DNA of 64,000 nt from Pseudomonas parakoreensis (GCF_021602155.1 NZ_BQHY01000004.1:1-64000); one strand, 5' to 3'. Shown: positions 16,551-25,748, counted from the first letter of the stretch. The notes: generated by a model not told the origin, from the sequence alone. Made by a program: numbers and translations.

Positions 16551-16985
16551 ATGACGCTACGCCCCGCCACCGATGGTGACCAGACAACCCTCTTTGACTT
16601 GCATCGAGCAGTCTTTCGCGAGCACATCGAAAAAATATGGGGCTGGGATGAGAAGTGGCAACGGGCAAATTTCACAGCGGAATTCGCCTGCGCAGCCACT
16701 TCGATTATTGAACAAGATGGCCGGATTGTTGGATACGTGCAGATTCTGGACAAAGAAGATCGAATCCATGTTCAGAACATCGCTATTTCGCAGGCGTACC
16801 AAGGCAAAGGCATTGGCTCGCGCATTCTGAGGAACCTCCAGCTGCAAGCTGCTGCCCGCAAGGTGCCTTTGCAGTTGGGCGCTTTTCGCACGAACACATT
16901 GGCGCAGAAGCTCTATGAACGACTGGGCTTTCGCCGGACTGGCGCAACCGACACGCATATCGAAATGTCATGGACCGGCGCCTGA
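16551..16985 (+). CDS. GNAT-family N-acetyltransferase
   Basis: About 144 aa from ATG 16551; the frame extends upstream to 16422 but that part is not family-like. It begins with MTLRPATDGDQTTLFDLHRAVF and has the acetyl-CoA pyrophosphate loop QGKGIGSRIL (the Q/RxxGxG/A motif), then LYERLGFRRTGATDTHIEM, typical of the RimI-like GNAT C-terminus. It transfers an acetyl group to an unknown amine. It is followed 70 bp later by a PhzF-family gene. Confidence 0.87.
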   Translation: MTLRPATDGDQTTLFDLHRAVFREHIEKIWGWDEKWQRANFTAEFACAATSIIEQDGRIVGYVQILDKEDRIHVQNIAISQAYQGKGIGSRILRNLQLQAAARKVPLQLGAFRTNTLAQKLYERLGFRRTGATDTHIEMSWTGA

Positions 16986-17055
16986 CAGTCAGCAGCCGTG
17001 ATCCGAATCCTTCGGCGTAAAAGACCTTCCCTGACTCAACCTGCAAGGACATTCA

Positions 17056-17892
17056 ATGACACGCTCGCTGCAGTTCGAACAAGTCGACGTATTCGCCGAT
17101 CACCCCTACGAAGGTAATGCGCTGGCCGTGGTGGTGGATGCAGATGGGCTGACGACCGAGCAGATGCAGGCGTTCGCCCGCTGGACGCAACTCAGTGAGA
17201 CCACTTTTCTGTTGAAGCCCGAGGCGCCGGACGCGCACTACCGTGTCCGCATCTTTACACCGTTGCGAGAGTTGCCCTTCGCTGGGCATCCGACCCTGGG
17301 CAGCTGCAAAGTGTGGCTCGCGCAGAACAACGACCATGAGCAGGTCGAGATTATTCAGGAGTGCCCGGCGGGCTTGATTCGGGTACGCAAACAAGGTGCG
17401 CAACTGGCGTTCTCCGCGCCACCATTGGTGCGCAGCGGGCCGCTGGAGGCAACGACGCTCAACCTGATCGAACAAGGACTCGGCCTCTCCACCGGGCAGA
17501 TCCGCGCGAGCCAATGGGTCGATAACGGCCCGGGTTGGGCAGGCGTGTTGTTGGCGAGTCGCGAAGACGTGTTGGCGATCAAGCCTGATTACGCGGCGCT
17601 GCGGGGGCTGAATGTCGGGGTTATTGCGCCGTGGGCGGGTCCAGACGCTGAAACGGACGTGGAAGTCAGAGCCTTCATGGGCGAGGAATGCGCCGAGGAC
17701 GCCGTCACCGGCAGCCTCAATGCAAGCCTGGCTCAGTGGCTGATCGACTCAGGCATCCTTGGCGACCGCTACACCGTGAGCCAAGGCACCGCCATCGGCC
17801 GCCGCGGCCGATTGCACATCCAGAACGTGGACGGCACCGTCTGGGTCGGCGGTGCCGTTCAGCACTGCATTTCCGGCCGGGTGGTGTTTTGA
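17056..17892 (+). CDS. PhzF-family isomerase/epimerase-like protein
   Basis: 278 aa with the two-fold PhzF/diaminopimelate-epimerase-like fold. The N-terminus reads FEQVDVFADHPYEGNALAVV, the conserved Glu that acts as general acid/base in PhzF is in QLSETTFLL (about residue 48), and RIFTPLRELPFAGHPTLG is the signature strand-loop. The second half has FMGEECAEDAVTGSLNASLA. No phenazine genes are nearby, so a phenazine role is unlikely; many pseudomonads carry such stand-alone homologues with unknown substrates. Confidence 0.88.
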   Translation: MTRSLQFEQVDVFADHPYEGNALAVVVDADGLTTEQMQAFARWTQLSETTFLLKPEAPDAHYRVRIFTPLRELPFAGHPTLGSCKVWLAQNNDHEQVEIIQECPAGLIRVRKQGAQLAFSAPPLVRSGPLEATTLNLIEQGLGLSTGQIRASQWVDNGPGWAGVLLASREDVLAIKPDYAALRGLNVGVIAPWAGPDAETDVEVRAFMGEECAEDAVTGSLNASLAQWLIDSGILGDRYTVSQGTAIGRRGRLHIQNVDGTVWVGGAVQHCISGRVVF

Positions 17893-18050
17893 TGAGCCAT
17901 GGATGCCAGGCTGCGGCATTATGAGGACAACTACAGCAAAACACGCACGCCCTACGGCGCCCCCGCCCTGCTAACCGGAAATTTTCCGCCGTGCCCGGTT
18001 CGATCACCTAACCTCATAGATTGTGTGATCAACGAGAACCGGCCCCTCCG

Positions 18051-20432
18051 ATGCGCAACACATTGAAGGCATTGTTTTTTGTCGCGCTGACCGTGCTCGC
18101 TGCGGGCAGTTCGCTGCTGTGCGCGGCGGATTTGCCGGCGCCCTCGGCGACCACTGCGGCGCCGCTGGTGGAGGTCTCGCAAAGTGATCTGCAAGCCTTG
18201 CAATTGCGTCTCGACGGACTGAAGCAGCAGATTTCCGCCGCCAACAATTACAACCAGCTCGAAGGCCCGCAGGACCGGGTGCAGACGTTCATTCTGGATG
18301 TCGATCGGTTGTCCGCATCGTTGTTGCCGCAGCAGGCGCAACTGGCGGTGCAACTGGGGGTGCTCGGCGCCGCACCGGATACGCAGATTGCCGCCGAACA
18401 GGCGGAAATCGCCGCACAACGGGCGCAGCTCAACGAGCAAAAAAACAAGGTCGATGCCACGCTCAAAAGCCTTGCCGCGCTCAAGCAGAGCGCAGCCGAG
18501 CTGATCACGCAAATTGCCGGGATTCGCCGCACATTGCTCGAAAGCGAACTGACGCTGCGCACCGACAGCATTCTGAGCCCGGCCTTCTGGTCGCCGCTGG
18601 TGGTGCCGGAACCGGATGATCGTCAGCGCCTGAAGTTTTTCATCGATCAGGTGAACCTCACCTGGGCCACCGTCTGGGCCCCGGGGGAACGGTTTTTCAC
18701 CTGTGTGCTGGTGCTGTTGGCGTTGGCTTTCTGGACGGTCGGCCGCCGACTCGCCGAACGTGGCCTGACCTGGCTGTGCATCCACCGCATGCCGGAAGGT
18801 CGCCTGCGTCGCAGCGCGCTGGCCTTCGCCTCGGCGCTGGCGACCCTGGGCACCACAGCCATCGCCCTGCACCTGCTGTTCTATGCCTGCACCCGTCACG
18901 AGCCGTTGACGCCAGTGCTGCAGACTTTTTCCGAAGAATTCGAAAAAGCCGTTTACGCCTGCGTCCTGATCACCGCGTTGAGCCGCGCACTGCTGTCGAC
19001 CCAGCATCCTTCATGGCGGCTGCCGTCGATGGCCGATTCGGTGGCGCTGGCGTTGCGCCCCTATCCGAGGATTCTCGCCGCCACCCTGCTGGTGCTGGTG
19101 ACGCTGGTGCAAGTCAGCAACGCCACCGGCATGAGCAGCCAGATCGTGATCGCCCAGCGCGGGGTGATTGCCATCGTGGTGATCGTGATTCTGGTGCCGT
19201 TGCTGTTGCGCGTCGGCAAAGTGCGCAAGGCGTTGATCAGCGCCAATGAACCGGAGGCCGCCAGCACGTTTGCCGGAGCGATCTACAGCATCGCCACGGT
19301 GTGCATGGGCGTGTCGGCGCTGGCCTTGCTCACCGGCTACGTGTCGCTGGCCCGCTTCATCACTTTTGAGCTGGTATGGGCCTATATCGTGCTGGCCGGG
19401 TTCTATTTACTGGTGCAGGTGGTCAAGGACGCCTGCGAGTACCTGTTCTCGCCGCGCTACTCGGCGGGCAAGACGCTCAAGCAGACTTTGGGCCTGGGCG
19501 ACCGACGGCTGGAACAGATCTCGATTGTGCTGTCCGGTGCCAGCCGCGCCGGGCTGTTGCTGCTGGCGGTCATCACGCTGTTCGTCGGCGGCATCGGCAC
19601 CACGTTCGGGCAACTGACCAGCAATGTCCTGGGCATTCTCGGTGGCGCCGGCTTGCGCAAGCTGAACATCGTCCCTGCGCACCTGATCAATGCCGTGCTG
19701 GCGCTGCTGATCGGTATCTACCTGATCCGCGCCCTGCGCCGCTGGCTCGACAACGAATTCCTGCCCAAGACCGACATGGATCCGGGCATGTGCGCGTCGT
19801 TGAGCACGCTGTTTTCCAACATCGGATATGCCACGGTCATCCTCCTGACGCTGTCGTCACTGGGCGTGCGCTGGACCAATCTGGCGTGGATCGTCAGTGC
19901 GTTGTCGGTGGGGATCGGTTTCGGTTTGCAGGAGATCGTCAAGAACTTCGTCTCCGGGCTGATCCTGCTCACCGAGCGCCCGGTGAAGGTCGGCGACCTG
20001 ATCAGCATCAGCGGCGTCGAAGGCGATATCCGCCGGATCAACGTGCGCGCCACGGAAATCCAGCTCAGCGACCGCTCCATCGTGATCGTGCCCAACTCAC
20101 AACTGATCTCGCAGAACCTGCGCAACGTCACCCTTGGCGGCAGCGCCCAGGGGGTGGCGAGCCTGGAGCTGATGTTCCCGCTGGACATCGACCCGGAAAA
20201 GGTCAAGGAACTGCTGCTGAACACCTACCGCGAAAACGAAAACATCCTCGACAAACCAGCGTCGTACGTACGCTTCAGCAAGCTCTCGCCCGATGGCATC
20301 ACCTTGACGGTGACGGGCTATGTCGGCAGCCCACGGATCGTCGGCGGGACCAAGAGTGATCTGCTGTTCGAGATTCTCAAGCGGTTGGGGGATGAGGGGA
20401 TTGCGCTGGCGAAACCGGCGTCGAGCCCGTGA
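18051..20432 (+). CDS. DUF3772-containing mechanosensitive ion channel of the MscS superfamily
   Basis: About 793 aa from ATG 18051. It has a signal peptide (ALFFVALTVLAAGSSLLCAAD), a periplasmic coiled region (LQALQLRLDGLKQQISAANN; about 40-170) matching DUF3772, and a series of membrane helices between about 210 and 560. The MscS pore and beta domain follow: SSLGVRWTNLAWIVSALSVGIGFGLQEIVKNFVSG, then RPVKVGDLISISGVEGDIRRINVRAT and VPNSQLISQNLRN. It would open under membrane tension in the inner membrane. The gene is alone; a REP pair follows. Confidence 0.9.
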   Translation: MRNTLKALFFVALTVLAAGSSLLCAADLPAPSATTAAPLVEVSQSDLQALQLRLDGLKQQISAANNYNQLEGPQDRVQTFILDVDRLSASLLPQQAQLAVQLGVLGAAPDTQIAAEQAEIAAQRAQLNEQKNKVDATLKSLAALKQSAAELITQIAGIRRTLLESELTLRTDSILSPAFWSPLVVPEPDDRQRLKFFIDQVNLTWATVWAPGERFFTCVLVLLALAFWTVGRRLAERGLTWLCIHRMPEGRLRRSALAFASALATLGTTAIALHLLFYACTRHEPLTPVLQTFSEEFEKAVYACVLITALSRALLSTQHPSWRLPSMADSVALALRPYPRILAATLLVLVTLVQVSNATGMSSQIVIAQRGVIAIVVIVILVPLLLRVGKVRKALISANEPEAASTFAGAIYSIATVCMGVSALALLTGYVSLARFITFELVWAYIVLAGFYLLVQVVKDACEYLFSPRYSAGKTLKQTLGLGDRRLEQISIVLSGASRAGLLLLAVITLFVGGIGTTFGQLTSNVLGILGGAGLRKLNIVPAHLINAVLALLIGIYLIRALRRWLDNEFLPKTDMDPGMCASLSTLFSNIGYATVILLTLSSLGVRWTNLAWIVSALSVGIGFGLQEIVKNFVSGLILLTERPVKVGDLISISGVEGDIRRINVRATEIQLSDRSIVIVPNSQLISQNLRNVTLGGSAQGVASLELMFPLDIDPEKVKELLLNTYRENENILDKPASYVRFSKLSPDGITLTVTGYVGSPRIVGGTKSDLLFEILKRLGDEGIALAKPASSP

Positions 20433-20483
20433 CCCCTAAAAGGTTTTGCGGTGTACACGGACTTGGTTACTGGCCGAGATTAT

Positions 20484-20573
20484 TGTGGGAGCTGGCTTGC
20501 CAGCGATGGCGGTGCGTCAGTCTGCACGGGTGGTGGCTGACACGGACCCATCGCTGGCAAGCCAGCTCCCACA
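20484..20573. repeat. REP doublet (REPIN-like inverted pair)
   Basis: TGTGGGAGCTGGCTTGCCAG at 20484 and its reverse complement CTGGCAAGCCAGCTCCCACA ending at 20573 flank a 50-bp spacer. The same core reappears in the 73-bp array at 33620-33950, so this is a dispersed family in the genome. Confidence 0.88.
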
Positions 20574-20629
20574 GGGCTTTGTGGTGATTGCAGGATTGCG
20601 GGCAGGGGCGAGCCTGCTGGTGAAGAGGC

Positions 20630-20803
20630 TCAGGCCGGCGCCCAGCGTCGATGTAGCCAGCGCGCGAACGCATCCAGCGCAAAACCCAGTACGCCGATCA
20701 GCAGCACCATCGCCATCAGTTCCGAATACGCCAGACGATCACGCGTATCGAGGATGAAGTAGCCCAACCCGGCGCTGACCCCGAGCATCTCGCAGGACAC
20801 AAA
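20630..20803 (-). pseudogene. 3' remnant of a taurine/sulfonate-type ABC transporter permease
   Basis: The minus strand from 20803 reads SCEMLGVSAGLGYFILDTRD, then RLAYSELMAMVLLIGVLGFA, LDAFARWLHRRWAPA and a TGA at 20632-20630. This is the C-terminal end of a SsuC/TauC-like permease (EAA loop plus last helix). No upstream 200 residues are present, and no partner ATPase or binding protein is nearby. The break lies around 20804-20820, just before the dehydrogenase gene, indicating a deletion between the two. Confidence 0.75.
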
Positions 20804-20878
20804 TACCCTTTTTGCATTAGCTTAGGCCTGACGCTCAGGTTCGCTGACATCGCGCAACCGCTATCCCGCTTCAACCGA

Positions 20879-21814
20879 TCAGCGTGCCGGGTCATAAAAA
20901 GGCTCGACTGCCACCCGGCTGCCGACAAAGAAACTGTCCGCCACCAGCCGCAGTGGCTGCAGATCGACGTCGCTGGCCCGATCACCAATCAGTTGCCGGA
21001 AGTGTCGATACACCGCCGTGTACTCGCCCTCTTCCGACACCACTTGGCGCACGCCGTCGATGCTCAGCAGCGCTCCGCCGTTGTCCAGACGCAGCACACC
21101 TTCGGCGCAGCGAATCTCGATACTCCAGAGTTCGTCGTGACCGTGGTCGAAATCGAACTCGGCCTGCACGTCGAGTCTGCTGGCATCGGACATTTTGATC
21201 GACGCGGCAATCGGCGACTGGCAGTTGTCCGGTACACGCAGTTCGGCGGACTCGACAAACAGTGGCTGCGCGAGCAAACGGGTGACGATCGACAGGGCGT
21301 TGATGCCCGGATCGAAAACGCCCAGACCACCGGGTTGCCAGATCCACGTCTGACCGGGATGCCATTTGCGCACGTCTTCCTTCCAGTCGATCCGCACGCT
21401 TTGCAGCGTGCGGCTGGCGAGCCAGTCGCGGGCGGCTTCAATACCGGGGGCGTAGCGCGAATGCCAGGCGAACAGCGCACTGACGTCCTGCTGCCGGGCT
21501 TGATTGACCAAAGCCATCGCCTCGCCCAGCGTGGCGCACGGCGGTTTTTCCACCAACACATGTTTGCCGGCGGCCAGCGCCTGCTGCACCAGTGCGAATC
21601 GACCTTGCGGCGGCGTACAAAACGCAATCGCATCCACCTCGGGGCCGTGTTCCAGCAACTCGCTCAACGAGTGAAAGTTCTCCACCCCGGCACAGGGTTT
21701 ACCTTGCGTGGCGACCGCCACCAGACGAAATCCGGGATCGGCGTTGATCGCCGGAACATGTTGATCCTGGGCAATCTTGCCGTAGCCCACCAGACCGAGA
21801 CGGATCGGTTGCAT
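20879..21814 (-). CDS. Gfo/Idh/MocA-family dehydrogenase, probably D-galactose 1-dehydrogenase
   Basis: 311 aa. It begins with the Rossmann motif RLGLVGYGKIAQDQHVPAI and the family's EKP motif (HVLVEKPPCATLGEAM). The substrate half has WKEDVRKWHPGQTWIWQPGG and GVFDPGINALSI, with the catalytic His/Asp typical of the family. The N-terminal half closely resembles the soluble D-galactose 1-dehydrogenase described from Pseudomonas fluorescens, which oxidises D-galactose or L-arabinose to the lactone with NAD(P). That assignment rests on memory of the family. An upstream sugar transporter is absent. Confidence 0.8.
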   Translation of the reverse strand: MQPIRLGLVGYGKIAQDQHVPAINADPGFRLVAVATQGKPCAGVENFHSLSELLEHGPEVDAIAFCTPPQGRFALVQQALAAGKHVLVEKPPCATLGEAMALVNQARQQDVSALFAWHSRYAPGIEAARDWLASRTLQSVRIDWKEDVRKWHPGQTWIWQPGGLGVFDPGINALSIVTRLLAQPLFVESAELRVPDNCQSPIAASIKMSDASRLDVQAEFDFDHGHDELWSIEIRCAEGVLRLDNGGALLSIDGVRQVVSEEGEYTAVYRHFRQLIGDRASDVDLQPLRLVADSFFVGSRVAVEPFYDPAR

Positions 21815-21967
21815 CAGTGACTCCTGTTGTTGTCTTGTTGTCGTCAGCGAGTGCGCAGATTAGCCGTAAACGACTGGGAATACCCGGTGGTGGTGATCAA
21901 AAAACTGCTGGTGTGCGCGTTCGGTCAACGCAACGGGTAGCAACGCTGATGCAGCGGCGCCAACAAA

Positions 21968-21995
21968 GAAAGCCTGCTTTTCAGGGCAGGCTTTC
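21968..21995 (-). terminator. Terminator for the YcaC-like gene
   Basis: GAAAGCCTGC (21968-21977) pairs perfectly with GCAGGCTTTC (21986-21995). Read on the minus strand, a T-rich tract (TTTCTTTG) follows the stem, and the YcaC-like frame ends 19 bp before it. Confidence 0.75.
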
Positions 21996-22013
21996 ACATT
22001 CACAACGCTGCAG

Positions 22014-22646
22014 TCACTTTTGCTGCGCGGTCAACGCCGAGTAACTGTTCATCAGGTTCCGGTAGTTCGGAATCCGCTGCGACAGCAGATTGCCCAGTCC
22101 TTCGATGTCGTTGCGCCAGTCGCGGTGCAGCTCACAGGCGACCGAGAACCAGTTCATCATTTGAGCGCCGGCCTGGGTCATGCGGTTCCAGGCGGCTTGC
22201 TGGACGGTGGTGTTGAAGGTGCCGGAGGCGTCGGTGACGACGAATACGTCGAAGCCTTCGGCCAGTGCCGACAGGGTCGGGAATGCGACACAGACGTCGG
22301 TCACGACACCGGCAATGATGATCTGCTTGCGACCGGTGGCCTTGATCGCCTTGACGAAGTCTTCGTTATCCCAGGCGTTGATCTGGCCTGGACGGGCGAT
22401 GTATGGCGCGTCCGGGAACATTTCCTTCAGTTCCGGAACCAGCGGGCCGTTGGGGCCTTGTTCGAAACTGGTGGTGAGGATGGTCGGCAGGTTGAAGAAT
22501 TTCGCCAGGTCGGCCAGCGCCAGCACGTTGTTCTTGAATTCGTTTGGCGAGAAATCCTGAACCAGAGAAATCAGACCGGTCTGGTGGTCGACCAGCAGGA
22601 CTACGGCGTCGTCTTTGTTCAGGCGGTTGTAGGTTGCAGTGCTCAT
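22014..22646 (-). CDS. ycaC: YcaC-like isochorismatase-family hydrolase
   Basis: About 210 aa from ATG 22646 (an upstream in-frame start at 22700 has no clear ribosome site). The cysteine-hydrolase fold is evident: VVLLVDHQTGLISLVQDF (catalytic Asp), the Lys-containing block ATGRKQIIIAGVVTDVCVAFP with the nucleophile Cys in VTDVCV, and GFDVFVVTDASGTF. Length and the C-terminal extension after about residue 170 match YcaC from E. coli and P. aeruginosa. The physiological substrate is unknown for the family. It appears monocistronic. Confidence 0.88.
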   Translation of the reverse strand: MSTATYNRLNKDDAVVLLVDHQTGLISLVQDFSPNEFKNNVLALADLAKFFNLPTILTTSFEQGPNGPLVPELKEMFPDAPYIARPGQINAWDNEDFVKAIKATGRKQIIIAGVVTDVCVAFPTLSALAEGFDVFVVTDASGTFNTTVQQAAWNRMTQAGAQMMNWFSVACELHRDWRNDIEGLGNLLSQRIPNYRNLMNSYSALTAQQK

Positions 22647-22804
22647 GTTTGATTCCCTTTTCTTGGTTGTGGTGGTTGGCGTTGCGTTGAACATGGGCAC
22701 AGATTACTGACACCACCGAAACCGATAAATCGGTTGAAAAGCGTTTCACTGTCAACTCATAACGGACAATCTAATGGCCCGGATCGGCTTTGTCTGGTTG
22801 CTCC

Positions 22805-23725
22805 TCAATCCGCATCGGGTAAGGGTTTGGCGATCATCAAGCTGCACGGCGCCCGGTTGAGGACACTCTCGACTGTCGCGCCGATAAAGCCGTTGAGGCC
22901 CTGCTGGTAGGCGGTACCGAGCACCAGCAGGTCGAACGCGTTCTGGCGAGCGAACTGTTCGATCACTTTGTGCGGGATCCCGGTCATCTGGTGTCGGCGT
23001 TGAGTCTCGATTGCGTAACGCTCGGCCAGCGCATCAAACGCCTCTTGCTGGGTGTCGTTGATCGCCTCGCACAGGCTGTGATCCAGACTCAGGGTCGGCA
23101 CGCTCATCGCCGCATCGCCCAGCACCGACCAGTTGCTGACGTTGAGCAGGTGCAACTCGGCGTCGCAAGCGCTTGCCAGCGTGGCGGCCAGATCGAGGAT
23201 GCGGTCGTTGAGGCCTTGGGTCAGAGCCTCCAGATGCGACAGATCGACGGCGGCGAGCATTTTCAGCGGCAAAGGATGACGGGCTTCGGTGACCAGATGC
23301 ACCGGGGCCGGACAGTCGCGCAGCAACAGCCAGTCCAGCGGTCGATGGAATGCCCGATTCAGCGCCGGAACATGATGGGTATCCTTGATCACCAGATCGG
23401 CTCGATAGTCATTGATGTACTCCAGCAGATGCGCCGGCGTGGCCCTGGCCCAGACCACTTCGCTGCTGACCTGCACGCCGCAGCCGGTGTGGAACCGGGC
23501 CTGTTGCTCCAGCCAGTGCCGGTGCACTTGCAAATAACCCTCGCGTGCCTGGGCCATCGCATCGTGATCAAACAGACCGGCCACCGCCAGCGCCTGCACA
23601 TAATCGAACGCCACGATGTGCAGCGCCGCACCGGTTGCCTGAGCCAGAGCCATCGCGCGATCGAAGGCCGGGGTGCGAACCATTTCGGCAGGCGCGATCA
23701 ACAGCATTCGCTTGAATCTGAGCAT
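22805..23725 (-). CDS. Universal stress protein (doublet UspA domains), copy 1
   Basis: About 306 aa from ATG 23725; an upstream GTG frame start at 23947 would read through the FNR box and is rejected. Two UspA-like domains are present: N-terminal MLLIAPAEM through LDWLLLRDCPAPVHLV, and C-terminal KMLAAVDLSHLEALTQGLND through DLLVLGTAYQQGLNGFIGAT and APCSLMIAKPL, which carries the ATP-binding G-2x-G-9x-G-type loop. Such doublets support survival without oxygen in pseudomonads and are usually FNR/Anr-controlled. A near-consensus box lies 118 bp upstream, shared with the divergent FNR-like gene. Confidence 0.88.
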   Translation of the reverse strand: MLRFKRMLLIAPAEMVRTPAFDRAMALAQATGAALHIVAFDYVQALAVAGLFDHDAMAQAREGYLQVHRHWLEQQARFHTGCGVQVSSEVVWARATPAHLLEYINDYRADLVIKDTHHVPALNRAFHRPLDWLLLRDCPAPVHLVTEARHPLPLKMLAAVDLSHLEALTQGLNDRILDLAATLASACDAELHLLNVSNWSVLGDAAMSVPTLSLDHSLCEAINDTQQEAFDALAERYAIETQRRHQMTGIPHKVIEQFARQNAFDLLVLGTAYQQGLNGFIGATVESVLNRAPCSLMIAKPLPDAD

Positions 23726-23836
23726 ACGAACCTCATCCTGGCAGTGCGGTACTGGCCTGAGGGCCAGCCTGACATCCCTGTCGATCGAGTAGTGACCATT
23801 TGCCCGGCCAGTATCCGACGGTGCCTTGCGAGGGTT

Positions 23837-23850
23837 CTGATTTTTATCAA
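23837..23850. promoter_or_regulatory. FNR/Anr box between usp copy 1 and the FNR-like gene
   Basis: CTGAT-TTTT-ATCAA, one mismatch from TTGAT-N4-ATCAA. The centre is about 118 bp upstream of the usp start at 23725 and about 141 bp from the divergent regulator at 23985. Confidence 0.7.
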
Positions 23851-23984
23851 GCAATGGCGCAGCTGCGTTCCCCGCACTGCGCTTTCGTCCGTTCGTCAGC
23901 TGGCGCAGGCGGTTGTTAAATGAAATCGATGTCCGTATGCGGGGCACCTATGCTTAACCCACCCCCAACCGCGTGAACCCTCCC

Positions 23985-24728
23985 ATGTCCGAAAAACTTG
24001 CTTTGCCGGTGCACCACCTCAAAACCGCGTGCTCCAACTGCAGTGTGCTGGAGTTGTGTCTGCCGATCGGCATGAGCGGTGCAGAAGTCGAGCGCCTGGA
24101 CACGCTGATCGTGCAACGGGTCAAGGTCAAAAAGGGGGCCGCGCTGTACCGCACGGGCGATCCGCTGCGCTCGTTGTATGCCGTGCGAATCGGCTCGTTC
24201 AAGACCAGCATGCTGTCGGTGGACGGCCGTGAACAGGTCACCGGTTTCCACATCCCCGGCGAGATGCTCGGGCTGGACGCCATCAGCGCCGACGAGCATG
24301 CCTGCAATGCCTTTGCCCTGGAGGACAGCGAGGTCTGTCCGATCCACTTTGCGCAGCTGGAAAAACTGGCGCAGAACCTGCCGTCACTGCAGCACAACCT
24401 CAATCGGTTGCTGAGCCGTGAAATCGTTCGCGACCACAGCATGTTGATGCTCATGGGCAACATGAACTCGGATGAGCGGCTGGCGGCGTTTCTGCTCAAC
24501 CTGTCACAACGCTTGAGCCTGCGCGGTTACTCGGCGAAGGATTTCGTGCTGAAAATGCGCCGTGAGGAAATCGGCTCCTTTCTCGGGATGCGTCTGGAAA
24601 CCATCTGCCGGGGCATCGCTCACCTGCGGGATCAGGGGCTGGTGGAAATCAGCGGCCGCGACGTGCGAATCCAGAACATGGACGGCCTCAAGCAATTGGT
24701 TGCCGGCTGCCACCGCTCGCCGCGCTGA
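23985..24728 (+). CDS. FNR/Anr-type oxygen-sensing transcriptional regulator (Crp/Fnr family)
   Basis: About 247 aa from ATG 23985 (an upstream GTG at 23973 is possible). Cys16, Cys19 and Cys25 (ACSNCSVLELCLP) plus Cys107 (DEHACNAF) reproduce the four ligands of the oxygen-labile [4Fe-4S] cluster of FNR and Anr. The cyclic-nucleotide-binding-like beta roll runs about 40-130, the dimer helix about 135-165, and the helix-turn-helix is EEIGSFLGMRLETICRGIAHL. In the recognition helix the E and R are kept but the usual Ser before Arg is Cys. The sequence differs enough from standard Anr to be a paralogue. Six FNR-type boxes surround it in front of stress genes, so it may control the block locally alongside Anr. 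Confidence 0.88.
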   Translation: MSEKLALPVHHLKTACSNCSVLELCLPIGMSGAEVERLDTLIVQRVKVKKGAALYRTGDPLRSLYAVRIGSFKTSMLSVDGREQVTGFHIPGEMLGLDAISADEHACNAFALEDSEVCPIHFAQLEKLAQNLPSLQHNLNRLLSREIVRDHSMLMLMGNMNSDERLAAFLLNLSQRLSLRGYSAKDFVLKMRREEIGSFLGMRLETICRGIAHLRDQGLVEISGRDVRIQNMDGLKQLVAGCHRSPR

Positions 24729-24744
24729 GGCCGGCCCCGGCCGG

Positions 24745-25659
24745 TCAATCGCTGGGGCTACGTTGCCTGACCGCCAGAATGCTGCCGGGCACCGAGTACA
24801 GTGCCCGCTCGGTGTTGCTGCCGATCAACCGGTCAACGCCGACCCGATGCACCGTGCCCATCACCACCACGTCAGCCAGGTACTGCTCGACAAATTCACT
24901 GATCACCGGCACCGGCAAGCCCATGGCGAAATGCCGACGTTCCGGGGGTACGCCATGACGATCGGCCAGGGTCACAAAAGCCTGATGCAGCGATTCACGC
25001 AGTTCTTCGACAAAGTTGCCGTTCCAGCCACCGGTCACCAGCGGTGCGTCACCGTTGAATGCCGCCGACAAGTCATAGGCGTACAACAAGTGCAACGGCG
25101 CGTCACATTGCAAGGCCAGGGCGTTGGCCGTCCGGATGATGGTGTCGTTCAAGCCGTTGATCTGCGTGGCCGGATCGAACGGATCCACCGCCGCGACCAC
25201 TCGATGCGGTAATGCGTAGCGAATCTGATTGACCAGGTGCACCGGCACCGGGCATTCACGCAGCAAGTGACAATCAAGTGGCGTGATAAACACCCGTTTC
25301 AGCACTGGCTCCAGCGCCACATCCTTGATCAGCAGATCGGGCTTGAGTGCCTGCACGGTCCTGAGAATTTCCAGCAACGGGTGCGTGGTGAACACCACGT
25401 CGACGGTGACCTTCAGGCCATGGCCGTTGAGCCGTTCGACCTCATCGGCGATCCAGCGGCGGTAGCGCCGCAAATAGCGCTGAGCGTCGACTTCGTCGAT
25501 TCTTTCTTCCCACAGATGCGCAACCGGCACCGGTTCGACAAAGGCCCGTACGTCCAGCGCCGCCCCGCTCGCCTTGGCCAGCGCCATGGCGCGCAGCATG
25601 GCGGGTGACTGATGCAGGGTCTGGTCGGCGACCAGCAGCAAACGTTGATATTGCCCCAT
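24745..25659 (-). CDS. Universal stress protein (doublet UspA domains), copy 2
   Basis: About 304 aa from ATG 25659. Domain 1 begins RLLLVADQTLHQSPAMLRAM and contains LLIKDVALEPVLKRVF and LLRECPVPVHLVN; domain 2 begins HRVVAAVDPFDPATQINGLND and ends with DVVVMGTVHRVGVDRLIGSNTE. The arrangement is the same as in the other three copies. A perfect FNR/Anr box is centred 82 bp upstream. Its 3' end converges on the FNR-like gene with only 16 bp between them. Confidence 0.88.
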   Translation of the reverse strand: MGQYQRLLLVADQTLHQSPAMLRAMALAKASGAALDVRAFVEPVPVAHLWEERIDEVDAQRYLRRYRRWIADEVERLNGHGLKVTVDVVFTTHPLLEILRTVQALKPDLLIKDVALEPVLKRVFITPLDCHLLRECPVPVHLVNQIRYALPHRVVAAVDPFDPATQINGLNDTIIRTANALALQCDAPLHLLYAYDLSAAFNGDAPLVTGGWNGNFVEELRESLHQAFVTLADRHGVPPERRHFAMGLPVPVISEFVEQYLADVVVMGTVHRVGVDRLIGSNTERALYSVPGSILAVRQRSPSD

Positions 25660-25734
25660 CACACACCTCCGCTCGGCACCGGCGTTGAACGACCGGCAAG
25701 GTTCCAGCCTGCGCTCGCGGCCCACTGCCCGACG

Positions 25735-25748
25735 TTGATTTACATCAA
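25735..25748. promoter_or_regulatory. Perfect FNR/Anr box upstream of usp copy 2
   Basis: TTGAT-TTAC-ATCAA is a perfect match to the FNR/Anr consensus half-sites, centred 82 bp upstream of the start at 25659. Confidence 0.8.

Noticed and set aside
17056-17892. Evidence of a phenazine cluster from the PhzF-like gene
   Set aside because: No other phz genes are present and neighbours are unrelated; stand-alone PhzF-family proteins are common.
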